From assembly GCF_036373705.1 (NCBI RefSeq), contig NC_089851.1, positions 55,608,440-55,672,439 on the forward strand: 64,000 bases of DNA, in the 5' to 3' direction. The notes beneath the pieces are model-generated. The model was not told where the DNA came from, ran no database searches, and saw only the letters and a program-made list of their open reading frames with translations. Of this stretch, positions 19,101 through 28,973 are shown piece after piece. The translations under genes were made by a program, and so were the position numbers. The DNA is from Amia ocellicauda (Eukaryota; Chordata; Actinopteri; Amiiformes; Amiidae). Numbering within the stretch: position 1 is the first letter of the stretch; every line of letters starts with the position of its first letter.

Positions 19101-19365
19101 TACTATAGTACTTACTACAGTAGTACAACAAATACTGTAGGACACTGTTGTATACCACACTAAACTTTTATACTATGGTATACTGAATAATGTGTGACAT
19201 ACGATAGTACACTGTTATACTATAGTATACTCTTGTTACGTGATATACTATAGTATCTTGTAATGTACTATAGTGCCTCCTACGGTACTTAGACAAATAT
19301 TGAACTACCCTGTTGTATACTATAGTTTACTGTAGTACCTTGTGATGTACTATAGTACTTAATAT
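19101..19365. repeat. Cluster of TACTATAGTA palindromes
   Basis: The self-complementary word TACTATAGTA or a one-base variant occurs at about 19101, 19218, 19247, 19266, 19317 and 19349, separated by related TAGTACT/AGTACA words. The cluster could be the terminal part of an AT-rich non-autonomous transposon. Confidence 0.55.
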
Positions 19366-19786
19366 ATTACATGTACACTGAAACATACTGCTTACTGTAC
19401 TTCCACAATGTTTCTCATGGAACTTTAGCATTCTAGTTATAAATAATATCATCATTATTATTATGCTTTTACTTTGTATTGCCTACAGGTCTTGCACATA
19501 CTAGTACAGACTGTTACCGAGGGTCTGGTGGAGAGAAAATGGCCACCTATTCCTTAAGAAAATCATATTAATAAATATATCTTCACTTCAGACATTTGTG
19601 ACATTGCTATATTTAAAACAATTTATACAAATAACAGAATTAAGATAAAATTGTGGTGCAGTTCCCCTTAAAGTTTAAGCAAAACTTATTTTAGCAAATA
19701 CATTGTTTATTCATTACTTGAATTGCTTCACATTACATAAATAAATGAATAAATGTAGTAGTGTTGACATAAATAAATGTCCATTT

Positions 19787-19896
19787 GAACATGTATTTAT
19801 GTATTAATGTATTGATTATTTTCACTGTAATTAAAATTTAAAAGAAATTCACAGTGAAAATAATAAATAAATGTTGAAATAAATAAATACATGTTC
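19787..19896. repeat. Imperfect hairpin, MITE-like
   Basis: GAACATGTATTTAT at 19787 pairs with ATAAATACATGTTC at 19883. GATTATTTTCACTGT at 19814 pairs with ACAGTGAAAATAAT at 19851. The arms are separated by a central spacer of about 20 bp. The surrounding 19720-20000 is dense in AAATAAATA words on both strands. Confidence 0.65.
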
Positions 19897-20058
19897 TAAT
19901 AAATACATGGAGATTTATTTATTATTGTATTTAATTCAAAATCTGTTTATTTATCCATCTATTTATTTCCACATTAATTCATGTATTTATTACTTTCTCC
20001 ATGTATTTATGTTTAATTTTGTCATGGATAGTATGGAGGATAATTTGTGCCAAAATGT

Positions 20059-20081
20059 AAAAAAAAAAAAAAAAAAAAAAA
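20059..20081 (+). repeat. Poly(A) run followed by (AAAT)n
   Basis: A run of about 23 A is followed by ATAAATAAATAAATA. It could mark the 3' end of an old retroposed piece, though no body is recognised upstream. Confidence 0.6.
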
Positions 20082-20099
20082 CAATGTATAAATAAATAA

Positions 20100-20725
20100 A
20101 TAAATATGTAGATAGTAAAGACGTTAATTCCGTTCGGAACTTAAAATGGTGTCCAGACTGTTCCTATTGCACAGACCTCCTGATGTGCCTTGTCCTAATG
20201 GATAATTTCTGTAATGGATAATTTAATCGCTGGATCTATAGAGTTGAACATAAGACAACATACGGACATACGGACATACTCGGTCAGGCGCAATAGTAAA
20301 AACTAATTGGAGCTATTTGCTCCTTAGTGATATACTTTGCTTTTCCAGCTGTAAATATATATAACGCATACATCAGAAATCAACGTGATAACTATATGAA
20401 ACACCAGGTATGCAACTAAATAAGCTTGAGAAGGTAAATGGAAAAATGGAGAGCAGCAGCAATCTAAAGCTACTTAAATGGTTAGATTGTGTTTTAAAGT
20501 ACACAAAATGAAACTTAGAGAATAAAGTGTTTACTACTATATTATGATATTAGAAGTATTGATGGTACTACTAATGTAATTAAATTGATACATTTCAATC
20601 AAATAAGTGTAGATGGTTTATTGAGATTGAAATGGCTTGTTCCTTAAAATATTAGACCACAAGAGGGGGAACTTGACCTTGAATACTCTACTTACCAAAA
20701 CCTTTAAGCAACAATTGTTGTCAAC
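20100..20725. other. Unique AT-rich DNA, nothing recognised
   Basis: No gene or repeat family is visible. A short direct repeat (TACGGACATACGGACATAC) lies at about 20260. Confidence 0.4.
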
Positions 20726-20739
20726 ATGTGTCTTCATCT

Positions 20740-21700
20740 GATTCATATTTTTATGAGTCTGAAGCCATACATTTCTCGACTCCAAGCACCTGGAAGCCTC
20801 AAAAGTTGGGGGCCAAGCAACGAAGTTGCTGGAACCCTATTGTTATTGTTAGGATTATTATTTTTCAGCAGTATCTTTTCAAAAGCCTATAAAAACCAAT
20901 GCTTGATGAAAACTCATGAAACTTCATACAGTGATAGATGGCTATGTAGTACTATGCCATATTCAATATGGAGGCCATATGTCACATGGTCTGGTGGCCA
21001 TAGTGGCTTAAGTGACACATTTTGGAAAATATACAAAAATCTTCTTCTCCGAAACCGCAGACGGGACAGATGTGAAACTTGGTGTGTGATGTTATGTTAT
21101 GGCCTAAATTCAGATTTGTTCAAAACAAGTCAATAAGTCATATGGTTTGGCAGCCATATTGGATTGGCCAAGAATCTTCAAAGATCTTCATCTCCGAAAT
21201 GGTTGGTCTGATTGATATGAAATTTTGTACACATGACCTTGGCTAGCTCCTCTATCAGATTTGTTCAAGGCAAGTTGATTGAGAAAACAAAATGGCCGCC
21301 ATGAGCCAATCAAATTTCAGAGATGGTCAAGTTGCAAATAAATGCATATGGTGCAGTATGGAACTATGTTAGAATGTATTGGACTGATTGTTACTTGACA
21401 GAATTGATCCCATAAGCAATGTGGTGGTCACTGGTCATTATTATTATTATTATACTTATTTTTTCTTCTCTTCCACCAGAATATGTTCAAATGCCTATAA
21501 CTTTTGAACCGCAGTCTAAAAAGTCACCAGACTTTGAATGGATGTAGGGGTCTATGGCATGGTCACTAGATTGCAAAATGGCGGCATAATGTCACATGGT
21601 TTGGTAGCCATCTTGATTGTAGTCCAGGCAAAAAATTACAGTTTTCAAACATAGTTTTCTCAGGAACGGGAAAGATATTGTACATATTGCGCTTATGAGT
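20740..21700 (+). repeat. Unclassified interspersed repeat with internal phrase repeats
   Basis: Several phrases recur in altered form: AAAATCTTCTTCTCCGAAA and AAGATCTTCATCTCCGAAA; TGTCACATGGTCTGGTGGCC, CATATGGTTTGGCAGCCATA and TGTCACATGGTTTGGTAGCC; AGATTTGTTCAAAACAAGTC and AGATTTGTTCAAGGCAAGTT. The phrase AAGTTGCTGGAACCCTATTG at about 20824 resembles a fish repeat of unknown class. The long frame from 20726 is accidental. It looks like an old tandemly built non-coding element. Confidence 0.5.
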
Positions 21701-21746
21701 AGTAATGATGGCACTTTATGTCAAAGTGTCAGGTGGCCCCACCCCT

Positions 21747-21855
21747 ACCCAGAAGCCCCATGGGCTGGGAAGCCCCGCCTTACCCAGAAGCCCCACGGGC
21801 CAGGAAGCCCCTCCTTACCCAAAAGCCCCACGGGCCAGGAAGCCCCTCCTTACCC
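21747..21855 (+). repeat. GC-rich minisatellite, 35 bp unit, three copies
   Basis: Three copies of a unit of the type CCCAGAAGCCCCACGGGCC-AGGAAGCCCCTCCTTA follow one another with a few substitutions. The block stands out sharply from its AT-rich surroundings. Confidence 0.85.
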
Positions 21856-21924
21856 TGTACCCTTTGATCCTCTCCAGTCAGCCAACTTGTTAGGATACAG
21901 GTTTTACCCTTTGACCCTCTCCTG

Positions 21925-22015
21925 TCAGCCATCTTGTTTGGATGACCTCCATCTTGTTAGTATGACAGCCATCTTGTTTGGATGACCTCCATCTTGTTAG
22001 GATGACAGGCATTTT
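21925..22015 (+). repeat. Minisatellite of about 20/40 bp built on CCATCTTGTT
   Basis: The words GACAGCCATCTTGTTTGGAT and GACCTCCATCTTGTTAG alternate, giving a 40 bp unit made of two 20 bp halves. Related copies extend back to about 21877. Confidence 0.8.
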
Positions 22016-22535
22016 GGAAAGGGCACAGGTCATCTTGACAAGTGTTTACTGCCATCTCACCCTGATGGTGTATGTGTGTGTGTGTGTAATGTTTAAGAGT
22101 TTAAACTTATTATTATTTGTGTTAGGTTATGTTTTATGATTAGGTTTGTTATGATAAGTTGTTAGCAAAATAAAATACATTAAAATAAAAAGAGAACAAC
22201 AACATAAAGTTTTAATAAAAAAGTATTTTAAACTGTGTTTAGTGATGTGCGTGTGATGATTTTAGGTTATATGTTTTATGATTATTTTTGGGGTGGTACA
22301 GTGTTGGAAAAATAAAAGAGAAAGAAAAGGTATAGACATTCAAAATATGAGACTCAGTAAAATATATTTCAATGTCAATATTTTATTGTGACAGCTCTAA
22401 AAATGACAACAAGGCATCAAGTCAGATGTAGACAGTGAGATTAGATACTGACTCGGGTGACCAATGATCCCGCTTCCCCAACACCTACAGCAGCCAGGAA
22501 GAAACAACTGAACTGTACTGCACTAGCTACTCCCT

Positions 22536-23164
22536 CTACTTGTTTATTGGCCAGGGCAGTGACACTATTCTGTCTAGCACAGTGTAGAAATTGGGTTTGG
22601 TCATGATAGGGATAGTATTTCCAAAAGAACTCTGCAGAACTTTTTGGACAGATGTAAAAGCAGATTCACCAGGATGTGTCTCTTTATACAGCATTCTCTT
22701 GAGCACATTGGGGAGGGACGCCACTGTTTTTTCAACATCAGCAACTAGCGATTTCACATCAGAATTACCAGTATCATACAAATCACCAAACTTGTGAGCT
22801 ATTAGAGTGAGGATGACATCTTCAAACATAGATTCCTCAAACATACGTAAACGTAATTCCAGGGGCCCCGGGGGTTTCTTTCTCTGAAAAAATATATGAA
22901 TTAATATAATGTCTTATTGCACAGAAAAGCAGAGCAGGCACAAACAGTATTTTATTTATGTTTGTAAAACACTTGATAAGCCTTGTTTTTTATAACCTTC
23001 TCAACTATTTGCATTACTTTCTCATCCACACTTTCTAACAAGTCACTAAACCATCTTGAAGGTAGAGTGCATGTTTCAGAGAAAAGCACGCAGTAAGACA
23101 GCCCGCTACTGTAAAAAGAGGTAAGCAGACAAATAGCACAGTTAACCCCACTCCGAGTGTGCAT
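22536..23164 (-). other. Unassigned minus-strand reading frames beside the Polinton fossil
   Basis: Two short frames on the minus strand, 22536-22844 and 22952-23164, have protein-like composition, for example LVADVEKTVASLPNVLKRML and RWFSDLLESVDEKVMQIVEK. No family is recognised. They may be accessory frames of the fossil or an unrelated host remnant. Confidence 0.4.
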
Positions 23165-23748
23165 AAAGAGATAGACAGGTCAGGTGAACAAATACCCTGT
23201 ACAGGCATTCAGACCTCTGATGATTCTAGGGCCCTGTTGTTTAGTAAAATATGTCACATTTGTTGGCAACTGGTAGAAGATTTACACACAGCTCATAGAA
23301 AAATACATGTTTTGACAAATGTGGTAAAACAAAAAGGGTATAACATCGAGTTTGCTGAATCGTCACACTGTGAGTGAAAACCGCAATTAACAAATAATGA
23401 AACAAGTAAGACACAAAGACACTCGGTCTGCACGTATCACGGCAGTACTGATAAAGAATATTAATGTAGCCAAAAGAATGCTGCGTAGGCTTAAATCTAG
23501 AATGGATGTGTCACAATTAGCAGGATCACAGACACCATTACAGCACAGTGGCGGTTGATGACCACCCAGCAAACTTGGAAATTCAGGAATATATTGATTT
23601 GATTGTGTCTGATGAATTAGCATTAGAAGCTGATAATAATAACCAACCAGACTTGGAAATTCAGGAATATATAGATTTGCACGTGTCTGATGGGTAAGCA
23701 TTAGAAGCGAATAATAATGATAATCAGATTGGGGGTGGTGATGTAGCA

Positions 23749-23952
23749 ATGTTAGAGGTGAATAATGAAAATGCTGAACAAATGGTTGAGTGTGGTGATG
23801 GCGGGGTCCCGCCTCGGGTGTTTTTGGAGCGTATTCGTCACTATGACCGGGAACTTAACAGGTTCCGGGGAATGGAGTTTTATGAAGAATTCAGGTTTGT
23901 GAATCTGGATCTGGTAGAATCGTACTGGTGCTGTGCAAGGGCTGTTAAATGA
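23749..23952 (+). other. Unassigned small reading frame upstream of the polymerase remnant
   Basis: Reads NNENAEQMVECGDGG and then ERIRHYDRELNRFRGMEFYE. It lies just before the polymerase, on the same strand, and is probably part of the same fossil. A roughly 75-80 bp direct repeat built on TTGGAAATTCAGGAATATAT (copies at about 23574 and 23653) lies shortly before it. Confidence 0.4.
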
Positions 23953-24222
23953 AATATCACACAATGTGGGTCCTAATGATTTTGTACAGCTTAGACTGAG
24001 CTCGGGGTAAATAATGCTTTCTGTTAGAGGAGGCAACATTTGGGGGAGCTGGATGAAACAGATTTCCTAGAGAGCATAGCTAATTTACTGCAAAGTCACA
24101 CCGAAATCCTAATATGCAAGGTGGGGTACAGAGACGTATAAAAGGTATTTTGTTTTGCAAGATAATAGACAAGAAAAGGGCATGCCTCACTGATTTCAAA
24201 CACCAAGGTAACAATTTATGTT

Positions 24223-27170
24223 TTGCCGCCAGTGTGTACCGCCTGTGGAAAGGGAAAGAATGCACAGATGTTTGTTTTACTTCACAAACAGCATTACTAC
24301 GGGGTTTTAAACATCAGAACATTTATAGGTGTTAACTATTTCTGTGATTATTGCCACGCAGTATATGGGCATAAAAATAGTCACACGTGTCGGAATTTGT
24401 GCAGAGCGTGTTTAGACCCCCACTGTTTTGAGGTTAAAGAGACCATCACCAGATGCGATGTATGTAAAATATTCTGTAGAGGTGGTTTCTGTCTCAGGAG
24501 ACACAAGGCTAAAGCTGCCACCAAAGAGATTCAGTGTGTTCAACACTTTTACTGTACAGAGTGCCGGACTTTTCTCCCAATAATGCACACTTGCGAAGAA
24601 AAGCTCTTTCCGTGCTGTAAAAGTGTTATCCAGACACCTGACAATCATGTATGCTACATGAGCGTAATAAACATCCCCAAACAATCGGAAAAATACATTT
24701 TCTTTGATTTTGAATGCATGCAAGAAACAGGACACACATCCCAAATTATGTTTATGCCTCACACATAAACAACAAACGCACATGGGAGTTTTATGGGGAT
24801 TCTTGCTTATCTGACTTTGTGAAATGTTTCATTGACACGTGTTTTAAAAACTACACTTTTATTTCACACAATGGTAAAGGCTATGATAACTACTTGGTCA
24901 TTAGAGAGCTCATACGTGAAAAGGTTGCTACACACTTCATCACACAAGGAGGTAAAATTATGTGCATGACAGTGACCGCTCTGAACATCAGGTTCATTGA
25001 TTCATTACATTTCTTGCCTCTGAAACTGAGCAATATGCCAAAAGCAATGGGGTTTGAGGGTGAGAAAGGCCATTTCCCACACTTCTTTAACACGGTCGCA
25101 AACCAAAATTATGTAGGACCCTTACCCGCTGAACAATTTTACGGGGTAGACTACATGATGGGTGCTGATAAAACACAGTTTCAGGAATGGTACGATGAGC
25201 ACAAACTCGATGAATTGAAGCGGTATTGTACACAGGACGTGGACATACTGAGACAAGCTTGTACTACATTTAGAAACGAGATATTAAGTATGACAGAGCA
25301 GATACGTCTGAAGTTTCCGTCTGACCCTGATTCAGACCTGATTAAAGTCAGTCTTGACCCGTTTCAGTACATCACATTAGCCTCTGTGTGTATGACCATG
25401 TACCGGTACATGTTTCTCAGACCGCAGACCATAGCATTAGTCCCGCACGACAATTATCACAACCAGAAAAAGCGGTTCTCGACCCCCGCTATTCAGTGGC
25501 TCATGTATACTGAACACACAGACAACATCAGTATACAACACGCACTAAAGCTGGGTGGTGAGCATAAATTTGGCCCGTACTATCTAGATGGTTTTGCAGT
25601 AATAAACGGTGTGTACACTGCTTTTGAGTACCATGGATGTTTTTTTCATGGTTGCGATACCTGTTATAGCGAAAATGACGTTAACAGTGTGACAAAAACA
25701 ACATTCGGCTGGCTATATCAAAAGACAATGTATAAAACCGAATTCTTAAAATTACAAGGGTTTGATGTTAAAGTGATGTGGGAACACAAATGGAAGACAA
25801 TGCTGAATGAAGACCAGGATGTTAGGGCATTTATTTCCGAATCACAGTTACCAGCGCCTTTAGACCCCAGGGAGTCTCTATTCGGTGGGTGGACGAATGC
25901 AGTGACCCTGTATTATCAACCAAAACCTGGCTAGGAACTCCGTTACTATGATTTCACCAGTCTGTACCCGTTTGTAAATAAAACCAAATTGTACCCCGTT
26001 GGTCACCCGGATATAATATGCGAGGGCTTTGAAGATTTACAAAATTACTTTGGGCTCGCAAAAGTCAAAGTTTACCCTCCTAGAAGGTTATTTTTCCCTG
26101 TGCTACCGACCAGAGTTGGTAAAAAACTGTTCTTTACACTCTGTCGGACGTGCGCTGACACCCAGCAGGGCTCCCCCTGAACAAACAGCGACGAGCAGAG
26201 AGCGCTTACCGGTGTCTGGTGCATGCCAGAGCTGCTGTCTGCTGTAGATAAGGGTTACAGAATAGCAGAAATATACGAGATCTGGCACTTTAAGCACTCG
26301 ACCAACACGTTGTTTAGTGAATATATTAAAACGCATTTAAAAGGCAAACAAGAAGATTCAGGCTACCCCCAGTGGTGCAAAAATGACACAGACCGTGAAC
26401 ACTACATCAGAGAGTATCATGACAGAGAGGGGGTACACTTGGACCATTACAACATTACTAAGAATCCGGCCAAAAGACAGATTTCAAAACTGTTTTTGAA
26501 TTCTTTATGGGGAAAATTTGGACAACGACCAGATTTACAAAACACCAGTATTGTGAGAGACCCCAACGAATTATTTAAATACGTGTTTGCCCCATACCAC
26601 GAGGTCTCGTCTTGTGATTTTATTGACGATGACGATGATTTTATGTGCCTGTGTCACCTGGAAACGGGGAAAAGAGCACTACACACAGCTTTCAAATGTA
26701 AATATTTGTATTGCCAGTTTCACCACCGCCTATGCTAGGTTAGAACTGTACTCTCTTCTGGATTCATTACAAGGTCGTTGTTTGTATTATGACACTGATT
26801 CAATCATTTATGTAAGCAGGCCAGGACAGTGGGACCCCAAGTTAGGAGATTATCTGGGTCAATTGACAAGTGAGCTGCCTCCGGATCAGCACATTACAGA
26901 GTTTGTTGCAACAGGACCTAAATCCTATGGATATAAGCTCTCAGGAGGGAAAGCCTGTATCAAGGTAAAGGGTATCACATTAAACGTGGCTAATAGTGAG
27001 AAAATTAATTTCGATAGCCTAAAAGATTTGATACTTGACTATGCGGATAAGTAGGCTGGTGCAAATGGTGAAATAAAAGATATTGCACTGCGGCAACCGC
27101 GGATAGTACGTGTTAAACGTGACTGGCACTTTGAGATGAGAATACTGCAAAAGACCGAGAGATAAATTAC
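24223..27170 (+). pseudogene. Polinton family B DNA polymerase remnant
   Basis: This region preserves, in order, a Cys/His-rich N-terminal part (CTACGKGKNAQMFVLL and CDVCKIFCRGGFCLRRHK), an exonuclease start (IFFDFECMQETG), and the body around FISHNGKGYDNYLVIRELI and RYCTQDVDILRQACTTF. The palm region follows, with NPAKRQISKLFLNSLWGKFG and YYDTDSIIYV. These words are characteristic of the protein-primed polymerase of Polintons and related viruses, which copies the element's linear DNA. The remnant is broken in several places and is treated as a fossil. It identifies the whole cluster. Confidence 0.88.
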
Positions 27171-27400
27171 AGATTACAACGTTAGCTCGACAGATGTATC
27201 CAGGCAAATCTCAATATTTTTTGGAAGCTTTTGAAGATGCCACCAAGAAGTATTTCGGATACTTATTTGTCGATGTCATGTCAAAGACCCCTGATGAATA
27301 CCGTTTAAGGACGGGTCTTTTCCCCCCTGACATCCCGGTGGTTTATGTGTTTAAAAAACAAAGAAAGTAAAAGCCGCTGGTTTTCCAGCGTTGAGCACAT

Positions 27401-27749
27401 TTGCTGTCTGTGACTCTGGCTGTCAGTATGTCACTGCGTATGAAGAGAAAACTGGCTCTCCTGCAGCTGCTGGTTAAAGCCAAGCCGCAACAAGGCCATT
27501 CTGTGCGCCACTGGAAGCGACCTGGTACAGGCCGTGTCAGAAATCGCTCTAAATACACTGAAAGGAAACATCCGCTTGAGCGCTAAACAATTTCAGAAAC
27601 TCAAGAAAAGTGGCCACATTATAAAAACACTTAGTAAAAAGACAGTGTCTGTTAAGAGAAAGAGAAATCTATTGAATCAGTCTGGGGGGTTTATCGGTAA
27701 TTTGCTAAGTATTGCCATTCCCCTCATTACCGGCTTACTGACCAGATGA
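27401..27749 (+). other. Small basic protein of the Polinton fossil
   Basis: This region codes for a short Lys/Arg-rich protein (KQFQKLKKSGHIIKTLSKKT and VSVKRKRNLLNQ) with a hydrophobic C-terminus (LLSIAIPLITGLLTR). It sits in the position where fish Polintons and adintoviruses carry a small basic, possibly DNA-binding, virion-type protein. The assignment is by position and composition only. Confidence 0.5.
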
Positions 27750-28036
27750 AAATGCAATTCACTGAGAAAATGTATCTAGTACCTCAGAAACAGATGGGCC
27801 AAATTAAAGAGGACTTTCCAGTTGAACATGACATCAGAAAAATAGCCACATATAAATTGGATGGTGAAATGAAAGATATTCTGCAAAGCTCTCAATTGGG
27901 TGAATATGACAAAGCGCTGCAGAGGTACTTGGCCCTGACGTGGCAGGCAGAATCTGAAAAAGCCACTTTGACTTTGCAGATGCCTGACACCGATACCCCG
28001 GCCGAAAAACCGCACACAGAGCCTGTTTTCGATTAA
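27746..28036 (+). other. Small reading frame of the Polinton fossil
   Basis: A frame of 96 codons overlaps the end of the preceding frame by 4 bp. It reads FTEKMYLVPQKQMGQIKEDF near its start. Such frames accompany Polinton polymerases in fish; the function is unknown to me. Confidence 0.5.
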
Positions 28037-28078
28037 ATTTTAGACGCTATCCCACAAAAGCAAAATAAAAATGCCGAA

Positions 28079-28489
28079 ATGGTGTCCAACAATTCTATAG
28101 CTAGCTGGAATGAGAATGGGGAATTTGTGTACAAGGGGGGCCCTGTTCGTGGGTCTCATGTGATTGATCTGGTTAGGGCTGTCACACAGCCGCACACGCT
28201 GGCCACAGGAAGAGCCCCCAAAGGCTGGGGCAGTTTTATGATGGCGATGGCGGAGATTAACATCCCCGGTTCGGTACTGTCTAACAGAATAAACAGGGAG
28301 GTGTTGGAGAAACTGAAAACAACACCTACTAGAGACAGTTCTATGTCTATACAGAGAAATCCTATTTCTCCTGGACCAGACTTTGATATTCCGATGGAGG
28401 GGGCGGCTGCCCCACCCGAAACACCACAAAGAGACCAGAGAGCTAAAAAGCATCGGCTGTTTGGGAAATTACCATGGCTGTCTCTGTAA
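28079..28489 (+). other. Last small reading frame of the Polinton fossil
   Basis: A frame of 136 codons, reading GGPVRGSHVIDLVRAVTQPH and APKGWGSFMMAMAEINIPGS, with a Pro-rich, basic C-terminal third. It lies on the same strand as the polymerase and the small frames, as in a compact viral-type gene block. Function unknown. Confidence 0.5.
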
Positions 28490-28499
28490 AGCGGGTCCT

Positions 28500-28622
28500 C
28501 ATGGTTTTATTTTTTGTATTATTATTTTGGTTGTTGTTTGTTTATATATAGGCTATAGAAATACATACATTGATGTTATCTGTAAAATGTTAAATCCTTG
28601 TGTGATTCTGATAATAAAAAAT

Positions 28623-28666
<44 letters not shown>

Positions 28667-28973
28667 GTGTTTGTATGTCAAAGAACATTATCAGTGGTGT
28701 TTCACTGTTTTAGTTTATTTGGTTTTTGTGTGTGCTGAATAAAAAATCTAACGCCTGATAAACAATGGTGTTTGTATGTATGGATTTATTAACTACATAT
28801 AAACATAATTCATGTGTATATAATATTTTATTATCAGGTTAGCAGGCGTTACATATATGAGAATGCCACGTCATTAAGCTTAAACGCACACACACAAACA
28901 TACACACAAGCATTATTCTATCATTCTATAGTGTCTATAGTGTTATTCATACACTGTTCTAACATTGTTTATT
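28500..28973. other. AT-rich DNA between fossil and satellite
   Basis: No gene. It contains a (TTA)n tract and an AATAAAAAA word at about 28738 and 28613 that could serve as a polyadenylation signal. The last 40 bp lead into the middle of a satellite monomer. Confidence 0.45.
28624..28666 (+). repeat. (TTA)n microsatellite
   Basis: About 14 TTA units. Confidence 0.95.

Larger units (their letters stand above)
22536..28490 (+). mobile_element. Polinton/Maverick (adintovirus-like) fossil
   Basis: A cluster of reading frames belongs to a self-replicating Polinton-type element: a protein-primed family B DNA polymerase remnant on the plus strand, followed by a small basic protein and two further small reading frames. 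Less certain unassigned frames lie upstream. The element is broken, with several interruptions over its length, while some of the small frames still read through. Terminal repeats and integrase were not recognised, so the stated limits are only those of the recognisable parts. It lies directly beside the right satellite array. Decay suggests moderate age. Confidence 0.8.

Noticed and set aside
20059-20081. Processed pseudogene suggested by the poly(A) run
   Set aside because: No coding body or target duplication could be found upstream.
20726-21136. 136-codon frame
   Set aside because: It lies in an unclassified non-coding repeat with recurring phrases; no recognisable protein features.
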